From an uncultured Shinella sp. (GTDB lineage: Bacteria; Pseudomonadota; Alphaproteobacteria; Rhizobiales; Rhizobiaceae), in the NCBI GenBank assembly GCA_946481465.1, contig CAMLOC010000143.1, positions 1 through 7,801 of the forward strand: a stretch of 7,801 bases of DNA, written 5' to 3'. Of the stretch, positions 1 to 6,345 are shown in pieces. The translations under genes were made by a program, and so were the position numbers. Numbering within the stretch: the first letter of the stretch is position 1; each line of letters begins with the position of its first letter. A model generated the notes under the pieces. It was given only the letters and a program-made list of their open reading frames with translations. It had not been told where the DNA came from and did not search any database.

Positions 1-1389
1 AGCCTGCCATTGCTCGATGGAATCGTTGTTGAACATCTTCGGCATGAAGAAGGCGCGCTGGAAATTGGCCTGCGTGTGGGGATGGCCGAGATAATGGCCG
101 CCGGGGCCGACGTCACGCACCGCCGCCAGCGCCTCGTCGAAATCGTCCCAGCGGACGCCCTCGGCCATGCGGTAGCCCATGGCGCACATTTCGGCGTCGA
201 CGACGAACTTGGCGACCGAACAGTGCATGCCCGCCTCGTTCCAGCCGGCGGAATGCCAGATGTAGTTGGCGCCGGCATGCAGCACGGCGTTCATCGTCAT
301 GGCGCTCTCGTAGCCGGCCTGCGCGTCGAACGTCTTGGCCCCGCCGAGCAGGTTCGAGGTGCGCCAGGGAACGTTGTAGTGGCGCGCCATCTGGCCGATC
401 ATGAAGTTCATCAGGCTGATCTCGGGCGTGCCGGCCATCGGCGCGCCCGACTTCATGGATACGGTCGACAGATAGTGGCCGTAGATTGCCGGGCAGCCCT
501 TGCGGATGACCTGGGTATAGGCGAGCGCGGAAAGCGCCTCGGCATTGAGTTGGGCGACGGCCGGCGCGACGGAGGCGGGCGTGTTGGCGCCGCCGAGCAC
601 GAAGGGCGAGCAGAGCACCGGCTGGTTGCGCTTGCAGAAGGCGCGCATGGCCGACAGCATCGTCTCGTCCCAGACGAGCGGCGAGTTGCCGTTGCAGTTG
701 CCGGTGACGACGGGCGTCTCTTCCATCGTGTCCGCGCCGAACAGGATCTCGCACATGTCCATGACGTCCTCGGCGTTCTTGCCCGAGGTGGTCATGCCCA
801 TGAAAGTCTTGTCGGAATATTTCATCGACGAATAGGTGATCGCCAGATGCCGGTGGCTGACCACCATGTCCATCGGCTCGACGATGTGGTGCGCCGTCGA
901 GTGCAGCGCCGGCGACATGTGCGCCAGCTTGTGGAACATGTTGAGGTCGCCGATCGTCGGCCAGCGGCGAACGTCGTCGAGATCGCGGATGAAGGGCGCG
1001 CCGGTCATCGGCACGAAGATCGAGTGCTTTCCGCCGAAGGGCAGGCTGCGCTCCGGGTTGCGCGCACGATAGGTCCAGCCGTTGGGGATGGTCGAGATCA
1101 GTTCGCGCACGAGGTCGCGATCGAGATGCACGCGCTCGCCGCGCACGTCCGCGCCGGCCCGCTTCCAGTCTGCGAGCGCAATCTCGTCACGGAAGACGAC
1201 GCCGACCTTCTCGAGGATGGCCATCGAGGCCGCGTCGATGCGGGCGACGTGCTCCGCATCCATGATCTCGGTGACCGGCAGGCCACGGTGAAGGGACGGC
1301 AGCATCGCGAAGTCGGGAGCGGTGCGGCGGCTGCGCCGCGCGTCGCGCCCACCATGTCGGCTTTGCCGGGCTGCTGCCACGTCGTTCAT
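1..1389 (-). CDS. MttB-family (trimethylamine methyltransferase-like) methyltransferase, C-terminus cut by window edge
   Basis: The 463 visible codons encode an MttB-superfamily protein. Known members transfer a methyl group from a quaternary or tertiary amine (trimethylamine, glycine betaine, proline betaine, carnitine) to the cobalt of a cognate corrinoid protein in the cytoplasm. Visible hallmarks are an Arg-rich N-terminus with GGRDARR (residues 13-19), LGGANTP (265-271), DAQAGYE (355-361), HSAGW (379-383) and GPGGHYLGHPHT (428-439). The family is usually about 500 residues, so roughly 40-60 are missing off the left edge. The frame has no internal amber codon over the visible part, which fits the non-pyrrolysine branch common in bacteria rather than the archaeal MttB. 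The start is supported by AGGAGG 8 bases upstream (1398-1403). It is separated from the glxA-like gene by 157 bases, so it may have its own promoter. The family call is firm. The substrate is unknown, and no corrinoid protein or methyl-H4folate methyltransferase partner is in view. Confidence 0.93.
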   Translation of the reverse strand, partial: MNDVAAARQSRHGGRDARRSRRTAPDFAMLPSLHRGLPVTEIMDAEHVARIDAASMAILEKVGVVFRDEIALADWKRAGADVRGERVHLDRDLVRELISTIPNGWTYRARNPERSLPFGGKHSIFVPMTGAPFIRDLDDVRRWPTIGDLNMFHKLAHMSPALHSTAHHIVEPMDMVVSHRHLAITYSSMKYSDKTFMGMTTSGKNAEDVMDMCEILFGADTMEETPVVTGNCNGNSPLVWDETMLSAMRAFCKRNQPVLCSPFVLGGANTPASVAPAVAQLNAEALSALAYTQVIRKGCPAIYGHYLSTVSMKSGAPMAGTPEISLMNFMIGQMARHYNVPWRTSNLLGGAKTFDAQAGYESAMTMNAVLHAGANYIWHSAGWNEAGMHCSVAKFVVDAEMCAMGYRMAEGVRWDDFDEALAAVRDVGPGGHYLGHPHTQANFQRAFFMPKMFNNDSIEQWQA

Positions 1390-1427
1390 AGGGCTTTCCT
1401 CCTGATTTTTCACCGGAAGTTTGGATC

Positions 1428-1445
1428 CGGCGGCAAACGGCGGCA
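1428..1445 (-). repeat. Tandem direct repeat TGCCGCCG-N2-TGCCGCCG, candidate AraC-type operator
   Basis: On the minus strand the octamer TGCCGCCG occurs twice with a 2-base gap, giving a 10-bp period, and ends 38 bases before the mttB-like start. AraC-family proteins carry two helix-turn-helix motifs that contact direct-repeat-like half-sites about one helical turn apart, so geometry and position suit the adjacent glxA-like regulator. The repeat is GC-rich in a GC-rich genome, so chance occurrence is possible. Confidence 0.35.
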
Positions 1446-1450
1446 GTCGA

Positions 1451-1491
1451 TTTTCCGAACTGATCGCGTTAAAAAACGACCATCTGGAAAA
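1451..1491. repeat. Nested inverted repeats upstream of the mttB-like gene
   Basis: TTTTCC (1451-1456) pairs with GGAAAA (1486-1491). Almost concentric inside lies CGTT-AAAA-AACG (1467-1478). The centres differ by only 1.5 bases (1471 and 1472.5). The segment is AT-rich compared with its flanks. It could be a regulator site or an AT-rich upstream element. Arms of 6 and 4 bases are short, so support is weak. Confidence 0.25.
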
Positions 1492-1546
1492 GATTGGACG
1501 GCGCGGCGCGCGGCAGTCCCACCCCATCCCGCGAAGGGGGAGGAGA

Positions 1547-2554
1547 TCAGCCCGTGCGTCGGGCGTCCCGCAGCCCGTCGAGGCGTCTTGCCTCCGTCGG
1601 GCTTATGCCGAAGCGGGCGCGGAAGCGGATGGAGAAGTGCGACGGGCCGGAGAAGCCGTTGGCGAGCGCGATGTCGATCAGCGGGCGCTTCGGGTCCTCG
1701 GCCATCATGCGGCGCGCACTTTCCAGGCGCAGGCGCAGGTAGAGGGCGCTCGGCGATGCGCCGAGGCATTCGAGGAAAAGCCGCTCCAGCTGGCGGCGGG
1801 AAAGGCCGATGAGTGTTGCAAGCGCGCTGACCGGCAGCGCGTCTTCCAGATGCTGTTCCATGAGGAGAAGCGCCTGGTGCACGCGATGGTCGCCGACCTC
1901 GATGCCGAGCGGCTTTCGCGCCTGCGCGTCCGTCGCCTCGCGGCGGTGGAGGATCTGCAGGATCTCCGTCGCGTTCCGCTCGGCGTTCTCGCCGATATGG
2001 CGCCGCACCAGCGCGGCGGCGAGATCGGCGGAGGCGCTTCCGCCCGCGCAGGTCGCGAGCGTGTCGTCCAGATTGAAGATCTGTTCGCTCGTCACGCCGA
2101 GATGGGGAAAGCGCCGGACGAACTCCTTGTGATGCAGCCAGCTGACGCAGGCCCTGTGGTTCTTCAGCAGTCCGGCTTCCGCCAGCAGGAAGCTGCCCGT
2201 GCACAGGCCGATGAGGCCGACGCCGGCCTTGGCAGCCTTGTGGAGATAGGCGGCTACCGCGGTGTCGAGCGGTTCCTCGACCTCGAGCAGGCCGCCGACG
2301 ACCACGATGTAGGTGTATCTGCGCGGATCGACCAGATCCATCGTGGAGGCGACCTGCACCCCGCAGCTCGATGTCGCAAAACCGCGGGCATGGGAGAGCA
2401 CGTCCCAGCTGCAGCGGATCTTGCGCGAGCCGTCTTCGTGGTCGGCGGCAAGGCGCAACGTGTCGACGAAGAGCGCCATGGCCGACAGCGTGAAGCGTTT
2501 GGCGAGGATGAAGCCGATGCGCAGGGCCGGCGGGTTCTGAACGGGATGGGTCAT
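1547..2554 (-). CDS. GlxA-family transcriptional regulator (DJ-1/PfpI-like sensor domain + AraC helix-turn-helix)
   Basis: This 335-residue protein joins an N-terminal class I glutamine amidotransferase-like (DJ-1/PfpI) domain (about 11-195) to a C-terminal AraC-type DNA-binding domain (about 235-330). The sensor domain shows IGFILAKRFTL near its start and the typical GLCTGSFLLAEAGLL (116-130) with the nucleophile-elbow Cys118. The C-terminal part has two helix-turn-helix units (LPVSALATLIGLSRRQLERL, then IDIALANGFSGPSHFSIRF). The length is normal for the family. Established relatives with this architecture include GbdR (glycine betaine) and CdhR (carnitine) of Pseudomonas, activators of quaternary-amine catabolism, which matches the context here. 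Start: ATG with AAGGAA 8 bases upstream (2563-2568), immediately before the sensor domain. The gene follows the FAD oxidoreductase by 28 bases, so it is probably co-transcribed with it. The likely target is the mttB-like gene downstream; the ligand is not determinable. Confidence 0.93.
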   Translation of the reverse strand: MTHPVQNPPALRIGFILAKRFTLSAMALFVDTLRLAADHEDGSRKIRCSWDVLSHARGFATSSCGVQVASTMDLVDPRRYTYIVVVGGLLEVEEPLDTAVAAYLHKAAKAGVGLIGLCTGSFLLAEAGLLKNHRACVSWLHHKEFVRRFPHLGVTSEQIFNLDDTLATCAGGSASADLAAALVRRHIGENAERNATEILQILHRREATDAQARKPLGIEVGDHRVHQALLLMEQHLEDALPVSALATLIGLSRRQLERLFLECLGASPSALYLRLRLESARRMMAEDPKRPLIDIALANGFSGPSHFSIRFRARFGISPTEARRLDGLRDARRTG

Positions 2555-2571
2555 CGTTCCGGTTCCTTGGG

Positions 2572-2583
2572 GCGCGGCCGCGC
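2572..2583. repeat. 12-bp perfect GC palindrome at the FAD oxidoreductase/glxA-like junction
   Basis: GCGCGGCCGCGC is self-complementary with no loop and lies at the end of the FAD oxidoreductase gene and in the short spacer before the glxA-like gene. No T-run follows, so it is not an intrinsic terminator. It may be incidental in a GC-rich genome. Confidence 0.4.
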
Positions 2584-3929
2584 TATTCGCGGCGCGCCTG
2601 CCATTCCCGCCATTTCAGATAGACGTTTGCGCCGATCTCCGCAAACGGCGAGGGCGCGAGCTTCGCTGGCTCGGCCTCCGCCAGAAAGTGGGCAGAGAGG
2701 TCCGAAGGCTTGCCGGAAGCGAGATCGGCCGCGGCCATGCCCATCAGCGTGCTGCGCACCGTTCCAAGGCCGTTGCAGCCGCAGGCCGAGTAGAGGCCCG
2801 GCTCCAGCTCGTCCATCACGGAGACGCCGTTCCAGCTGAGGCACAGATGGCCGGCCCAGCTATACTCCATCGGCACGTCGGCGATGGCGGGAAAGCGGTC
2901 GGCGAATTTGCGCCGGTGGACGCGCGCGGCGGCGGCGAGCGCGGCCTGCGCTGCCTCCATGCCGGGCAGGAAGGCGGCGCAGGTGCGCGTGACGATGCGG
3001 TTGCCGCCCTGGCCGGCATCGATGCGGCGCATGGTCGTGCCCATCGGATCGGAGGGCGTGATGCCCCAGCGCGGCTCACCGCCGAGCCGCGTCAGCGTGC
3101 TGCGGTCGAGCTCCGCGGTCATCGAGGCGTAGAGGAAGATGTGCATCAGCCGGCCGCGCTTGAAGCCGAAGCTTTCCAGATGGCCGTTGTTGGCGAGGAT
3201 GACCTTGCCGGCGGCGACCGCGCCGCGCGGCGTCGCCAGCTTCCAGCTCTGTCCGGCGCGGGTCATGCGCGTCACCGGCGAATTCTCGAAGACGTGGACA
3301 CCCGCCTTGCGCAGGCCCGCACCGAGGGCGCGGATATAGCCGGCGGGCTGGATCATGACCGTGCCGGGCGTATAGAGGCCGGAGCGATAGTGCCGGCTAC
3401 CGGTCACCGCCAGCATCGCCTTCTCGTCGAGCATCTCGCTCGCCTCGCCGAGATGTTTCAGATGGGCGGCATAGCTGGCGTTCAGCGCATGGGCCTTGCC
3501 GCTCGCCGCGCCGTTGATCTTGCCCGCCGGATCGAACCAGGCGGGGTCGATGCCGTATTCCTCGACGGCCGAGCGGGCAAAGGCGATGGCCGTGCGGTTG
3601 AGGGCGATGGTCTTCTCGTCGGCGCTGACGCCCTTGCCGGAATAGTCCTCCGAGGCGACGTCGTGCGGCAGGTCGATCATGAAGCCGGAATTTCGGCCGG
3701 ATGCGCCCTCTGCCAGTCGGCCCGCGTCGAGGACGACGATCCGTAGGCCCGGATCGATCTGGCGCAGCCGGCGCGCAGCTGAAAGGCCGGCAAAGCCGGC
3801 GCCGACGATGGCGACGTCGACGCTGAGGTCGTCTTCCAGCCTTATGGGGGGAGGCTGGTCGGGAAGGATCGCGCTCCAGGCTGCCGGTCCGCGATGGACC
3901 GGCAGCCTTCTGGCCTCGATTGTGGTCAA
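2583..3929 (-). CDS. FAD-dependent amine/amino-acid oxidoreductase (DadA/PuuB-like, DAO superfamily)
   Basis: A 448-residue flavoprotein of the D-amino-acid oxidase superfamily, which oxidises C-N bonds of amino acids, N-methyl amino acids or amines. The Rossmann motif GAGFAGL lies at 43-49, an acidic Asp68 follows strand 2 for the FAD ribose, and EGASGRNSGF (74-83) is typical of the DadA/PuuB/sarcosine-oxidase group. The C-terminal FAD-contact region is CGCNGLGTV (383-391), followed by a TLMGMAAADL helix. The protein has no signal peptide, so it is cytoplasmic. The start is inferred as TTG at 3929: it is the only usable start before the Rossmann motif, it has GAGG 7 bases upstream (3937-3940), and it overlaps the upstream stop as TTGA. 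The frame happens to stay open far upstream inside the aldehyde dehydrogenase gene, but that part is not protein-like. In the presumed pathway it would act on the demethylated amine or on an imino/amino-acid intermediate. D-hydroxyproline dehydrogenase, gamma-glutamylputrescine oxidase-like and N-methyl amino acid oxidase roles all remain possible. Confidence 0.9.
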   Translation of the reverse strand: MTTIEARRLPVHRGPAAWSAILPDQPPPIRLEDDLSVDVAIVGAGFAGLSAARRLRQIDPGLRIVVLDAGRLAEGASGRNSGFMIDLPHDVASEDYSGKGVSADEKTIALNRTAIAFARSAVEEYGIDPAWFDPAGKINGAASGKAHALNASYAAHLKHLGEASEMLDEKAMLAVTGSRHYRSGLYTPGTVMIQPAGYIRALGAGLRKAGVHVFENSPVTRMTRAGQSWKLATPRGAVAAGKVILANNGHLESFGFKRGRLMHIFLYASMTAELDRSTLTRLGGEPRWGITPSDPMGTTMRRIDAGQGGNRIVTRTCAAFLPGMEAAQAALAAAARVHRRKFADRFPAIADVPMEYSWAGHLCLSWNGVSVMDELEPGLYSACGCNGLGTVRSTLMGMAAADLASGKPSDLSAHFLAEAEPAKLAPSPFAEIGANVYLKWREWQARRE

Positions 3930-5425
3930 GACACGGCCTCGTCCACATCGTCGGTGAGGTCGATCCAGATGGTCTTGATGCGGGTATACTGGTCGTGCGC
4001 GTGGATGCCGTTGTCGCGGCCGCCGAAGCCTGACGACTTGAAGCCGCCGAAGGGCGTCGTGATGTCGCCCTCGCCGAAGCAGTTGACCGTCACGGTGCCG
4101 GCGCGGATGGCCCGCGCGCCGCGGATCGCCCGCTTGGCATTGGCCGTGTAGATCGAGGCGGCGAGGCCGTATTCCGTGTCGTTGGCGAGCGCGATGGCCT
4201 CCTCGTAGCTCTCGACGGTCAGCACCGTCAGGATCGGCCCGAAGATTTCCTCGCGCACCGTCTTCGCCTCGCGGTCGGCGACGTCGATGATGGTCGGCTC
4301 GACGAAACCGTCCCTGGCCTTGCCGCCGAGCACGACCTTCTGGCCCTTTTCGAGATAGGACGCGACCTTCTCGAAATGCGCCTTGGAGACGAGCGCGCCG
4401 ACGCGGTTTTCCGGGTTCAGCGGATCGCCCATCGGCCATTCGCGGGCATGGGCCACCATGCGCTTCAGGAGCTCGTCCTTCACGCCGCGCTGCACGATGA
4501 GGCGAGAGGAGGCCGAGCAGTTCTCGCCCATGTTCCAGAAGGCGCCGTTGACGAGGTGGGCGGCGACGCGGTCGAGGTTCTCCGCGTCGTCGAGCACGAC
4601 GGCGGGGTTCTTGCCGCCCATTTCGAGGGTGACTTCCTTGAGGTTGGAATCGGCCGAATAGCGCGGGAAGCGGCGACCGGTCTCGGTGGAGCCGGTAAAC
4701 GACACCATGTCGACGTCCATGTGCTTGCCGAGCGGTTCGCCGACATCCGCCCCGCCGCCGGGCAGCACGTTGAACACGCCGGCCGGGATGCCGGCCTCCA
4801 TGGCGAGTTCCGCGACGCGCAGCGCCGTCAGCGTGGTTTCCTTCGCCGGCTTGACGATGACCGAGTTGCCGGCCGCCAGCGCCGGACCGATCTTCCAGGC
4901 GAGCATGAGCAGCGGGAAGTTCCAGGGCAGCACGAGCCCGACGACGCCGACCGGCTCGCGCACCACCATGGCGATATGGTTGTCCGAGGCGGGCGAGACC
5001 TGGTCGTAGATCTTGTCGATCAGTTCGGCATGCCATGTCAGGCAATGGATGGTCTCGGGAACGTCGACATTCTCGCAGTCGTAGATGGTCTTGCCGCTGT
5101 CGAGGCTTTCCAGCACCGCAAGCTCGCGGGCATTGCGCTTCAGGAGTTTGGCGAAATGGATGAGGGTTTCCTTGCGGGCCGTCGGATGCAGGCGCGACCA
5201 GCGGCCGTCCTCGAAGGCATCGCGCGCCTTCTCGACCGCGAAGTCGACATCCTCGGGGCCGCAGGCGGCAACCCTGGCGATGACCGCGCCGGTGGCCGGG
5301 TTGGTCGTCTCGAAGGTCTTGCCGGAGATTGCCGGGCGGAAGGAGCCGTCGATGAAGGCCTGCGTCGGGAATTCGAGCTTTTCTGCAATCGCCTTGTATT
5401 CGTCGTGTGTCAGAAGGTCGCCCAT
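3926..5425 (-). CDS. NAD(P)-dependent aldehyde dehydrogenase, PuuC-like
   Basis: A 499-residue aldehyde dehydrogenase, full length for the superfamily, oxidising an aldehyde or semialdehyde to the acid. Visible catalytic features are PWNFP with Asn169, cofactor Lys192 in KPA, GSTETG (245-250), general base Glu268 in LEMGGKN, nucleophile Cys303 in GENCSASSR, and EEIFGP in the C-terminal half. The C-terminal section (GDITTPFGGFKSSG, then YTRIKTIWIDL) resembles E. coli PuuC, the gamma-glutamyl-gamma-aminobutyraldehyde dehydrogenase. Two in-frame ATGs exist, at 5431 and 5425. The second is preferred because GGAGG (5433-5437) lies 7 bases before it but only 1 base before the first. It starts 2 bases after the DapA-like stop codon; the first ATG would overlap that stop as ATGA. 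Its 3' end overlaps the FAD enzyme start by 4 bases. A role as alpha-ketoglutarate semialdehyde dehydrogenase is possible from the neighbours but not shown by the sequence. Confidence 0.93.
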   Translation of the reverse strand: MGDLLTHDEYKAIAEKLEFPTQAFIDGSFRPAISGKTFETTNPATGAVIARVAACGPEDVDFAVEKARDAFEDGRWSRLHPTARKETLIHFAKLLKRNARELAVLESLDSGKTIYDCENVDVPETIHCLTWHAELIDKIYDQVSPASDNHIAMVVREPVGVVGLVLPWNFPLLMLAWKIGPALAAGNSVIVKPAKETTLTALRVAELAMEAGIPAGVFNVLPGGGADVGEPLGKHMDVDMVSFTGSTETGRRFPRYSADSNLKEVTLEMGGKNPAVVLDDAENLDRVAAHLVNGAFWNMGENCSASSRLIVQRGVKDELLKRMVAHAREWPMGDPLNPENRVGALVSKAHFEKVASYLEKGQKVVLGGKARDGFVEPTIIDVADREAKTVREEIFGPILTVLTVESYEEAIALANDTEYGLAASIYTANAKRAIRGARAIRAGTVTVNCFGEGDITTPFGGFKSSGFGGRDNGIHAHDQYTRIKTIWIDLTDDVDEAVS

Positions 5426-5427
5426 GC

Positions 5428-6333
5428 TCATGCCTCCGCTTCGATCTGTGCAATCGTGCGCTTGACGACGCGCACCACCTGTTCCAGTTGCCGCATGTCG
5501 TCCTTGTTGAGGGCTTTCAGCGGTGGGCGCGGCGGGCCGGCGGTAAAGCCGTTCATCTCGCAGCCGTACTTGATGCACTGGATGAACTTGCCGCCCTGTT
5601 CGAGCACGCGCATCAGGGGCATCAGCGCCGACATGATGCGCCGGCCCTTCACGAAGTTTCCGTCGAGGACGCAGGCCTTGTAGAGCGCGATATGCTCGGC
5701 CGGCAGGAAGTTCGAGCCGCCGCACACCCAGCTTCTCGCACCCCAGGCGAAGAATTCCAGCGCCTGGTCGTCCATGCCGCAGGACATCTGGATGTGGGGG
5801 TAGTCGCGGGCGAGCAGGTGCACGCGGTTGATGTCGCCGGAGCTTTCCTTGATGGCGCAGAAATTCCGGCTGCGGCCGACGCGATCGAGAAATTCCTCAC
5901 CCATGTTGATGCCCATGCGGCCGGGATAGTTGTAGAGCATGACCGGAAGATCGGCGGCCCGGTCGATGGCGAGCGCGTTCAGCGCGTTCTCCCGCTCCGT
6001 CGGCACGGAATAGGGCGGCGAGCCGACGAGGATGGCGGCCGCGCCGATCTTGGCGGCCGTCTCGGCCATGGTGATGGAATCTTCCAGGCGAATGGCGACG
6101 GTGCCCACCACGAGCGGCACGCGGTCGCCGATCACGTCCTTTGCGAATTTCGCCATCTCCACGCGCTCGTCCGTCGACTGGGCATAATATTCGCCCGTCG
6201 AGCCGCCGTTGATGAGGCCATGGACGCCCGAGGCGATCAGGTGCTCGATCATGCGGGCGAAGGCGTCCCGGTCGATCGACCCGTCCTCGCGATGGGGGGT
6301 GATCACCGGCGTGTAGATGCCGTCGAAATTCAT
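5428..6333 (-). CDS. DapA/dihydrodipicolinate synthase-family lyase or dehydratase
   Basis: A 301-residue class I (Schiff-base) TIM-barrel lyase of the DHDPS/N-acetylneuraminate lyase family, at normal length. Aligned to E. coli DapA with a constant +1 offset, the catalytic set is present: Schiff-base Lys162 (AIKESSG), Tyr134 (YNYPGR), Tyr108, the GSTGE loop (44-48) with Ser45 in place of Thr44, and carboxylate-binding Arg139. The substrate is therefore probably a 2-oxo or imino acid with a carboxylate. It sits in a catabolic operon, so lysine biosynthesis is unlikely. Family members in comparable operons deaminate 1-pyrroline-4-hydroxy-2-carboxylate (hydroxyproline pathway), dehydrate keto-deoxy sugar acids or split 4-hydroxy-2-oxoglutarate. 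The start at 6333 is chosen because AGGAGG (6340-6345) lies 6 bases upstream; an ATG 11 codons further upstream lies inside the GntR gene and adds residues unlike the family. It begins 10 bases after the GntR stop codon. Confidence 0.92.
   Translation of the reverse strand: MNFDGIYTPVITPHREDGSIDRDAFARMIEHLIASGVHGLINGGSTGEYYAQSTDERVEMAKFAKDVIGDRVPLVVGTVAIRLEDSITMAETAAKIGAAAILVGSPPYSVPTERENALNALAIDRAADLPVMLYNYPGRMGINMGEEFLDRVGRSRNFCAIKESSGDINRVHLLARDYPHIQMSCGMDDQALEFFAWGARSWVCGGSNFLPAEHIALYKACVLDGNFVKGRRIMSALMPLMRVLEQGGKFIQCIKYGCEMNGFTAGPPRPPLKALNKDDMRQLEQVVRVVKRTIAQIEAEA
5433..5437 (-). promoter_or_regulatory. Ribosome binding site deciding the aldehyde dehydrogenase start
   Basis: GGAGG (minus strand) lies inside the last codons of the DapA-like gene. 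It is 7 bases from the ATG at 5425 and only 1 base from the ATG at 5431, so translation most likely begins at 5425 and is coupled to the end of the upstream gene. Confidence 0.7.
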
Positions 6334-6339
6334 GGAAAT

Positions 6340-6345
6340 CCTCCT
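6340..6345 (-). promoter_or_regulatory. Ribosome binding site of the DapA-like gene
   Basis: AGGAGG lies 6 bases before the ATG at 6333 and overlaps the TAG stop codon of the GntR gene. This fixes the start codon and suggests translational coupling. Confidence 0.8.

Larger units (their letters stand above)
1390..1546 (-). promoter_or_regulatory. Upstream region of the mttB-like gene
   Basis: This is the only gap over 30 bases within the minus-strand gene series. It contains the strong AGGAGG ribosome binding site (1398-1403), a direct repeat (1428-1445) and a pair of nested inverted repeats (1451-1491). No convincing -35/-10 pair was found by eye, which fits a promoter that needs an activator. 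The neighbouring glxA-like regulator is the obvious candidate activator. The part nearest the glxA-like stop codon is GC-rich (1500-1546) and could form weak hairpins, but it lacks a following U-tract, so no terminator is called. Confidence 0.5.

Noticed and set aside
1500..1546. GC-rich hairpin potential after the glxA-like stop codon as a terminator
   Set aside because: Stems are short and imperfect and no T-run follows on the minus strand, so an intrinsic terminator cannot be supported.
10..1812. 600-codon open frame on the plus strand, opposite the mttB-like gene
   Set aside because: Low-complexity, Arg/Ala/Gly/His-rich translation with no recognisable domain; it lies antisense to a clear MttB-family gene and crosses its upstream region. 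It is a GC-bias shadow.
2572..2583. Perfect palindrome as a terminator between the FAD oxidoreductase and glxA-like genes
   Set aside because: There is no loop and no T-run, and the spacer is only 28 bases including the glxA-like ribosome binding site, so co-transcription is more likely.
1421..2839. 472-codon plus-strand frame over the glxA-like gene
   Set aside because: Antisense to a gene with well-conserved sensor and AraC domains; the translation has no domain-like character.
3930..5453. In-frame upstream extension of the FAD oxidoreductase (would give a 956-residue protein)
   Set aside because: The extra 508 residues are Arg/Gly-rich out-of-frame reading of the aldehyde dehydrogenase gene, whose own frame has complete catalytic motifs. 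The real enzyme starts at the TTG near 3929.
5432..5725. N-terminal extension of the aldehyde dehydrogenase into the DapA-like gene
   Set aside because: The added residues are out-of-frame DapA-like sequence without family similarity, and a good ribosome binding site sits next to the downstream ATGs.
5428..6333. Lysine-biosynthetic dapA
   Set aside because: The gene is embedded in a regulated catabolic operon with an amine oxidase and aldehyde dehydrogenase, and the triad Thr is replaced by Ser, so a catabolic family member is the better reading.
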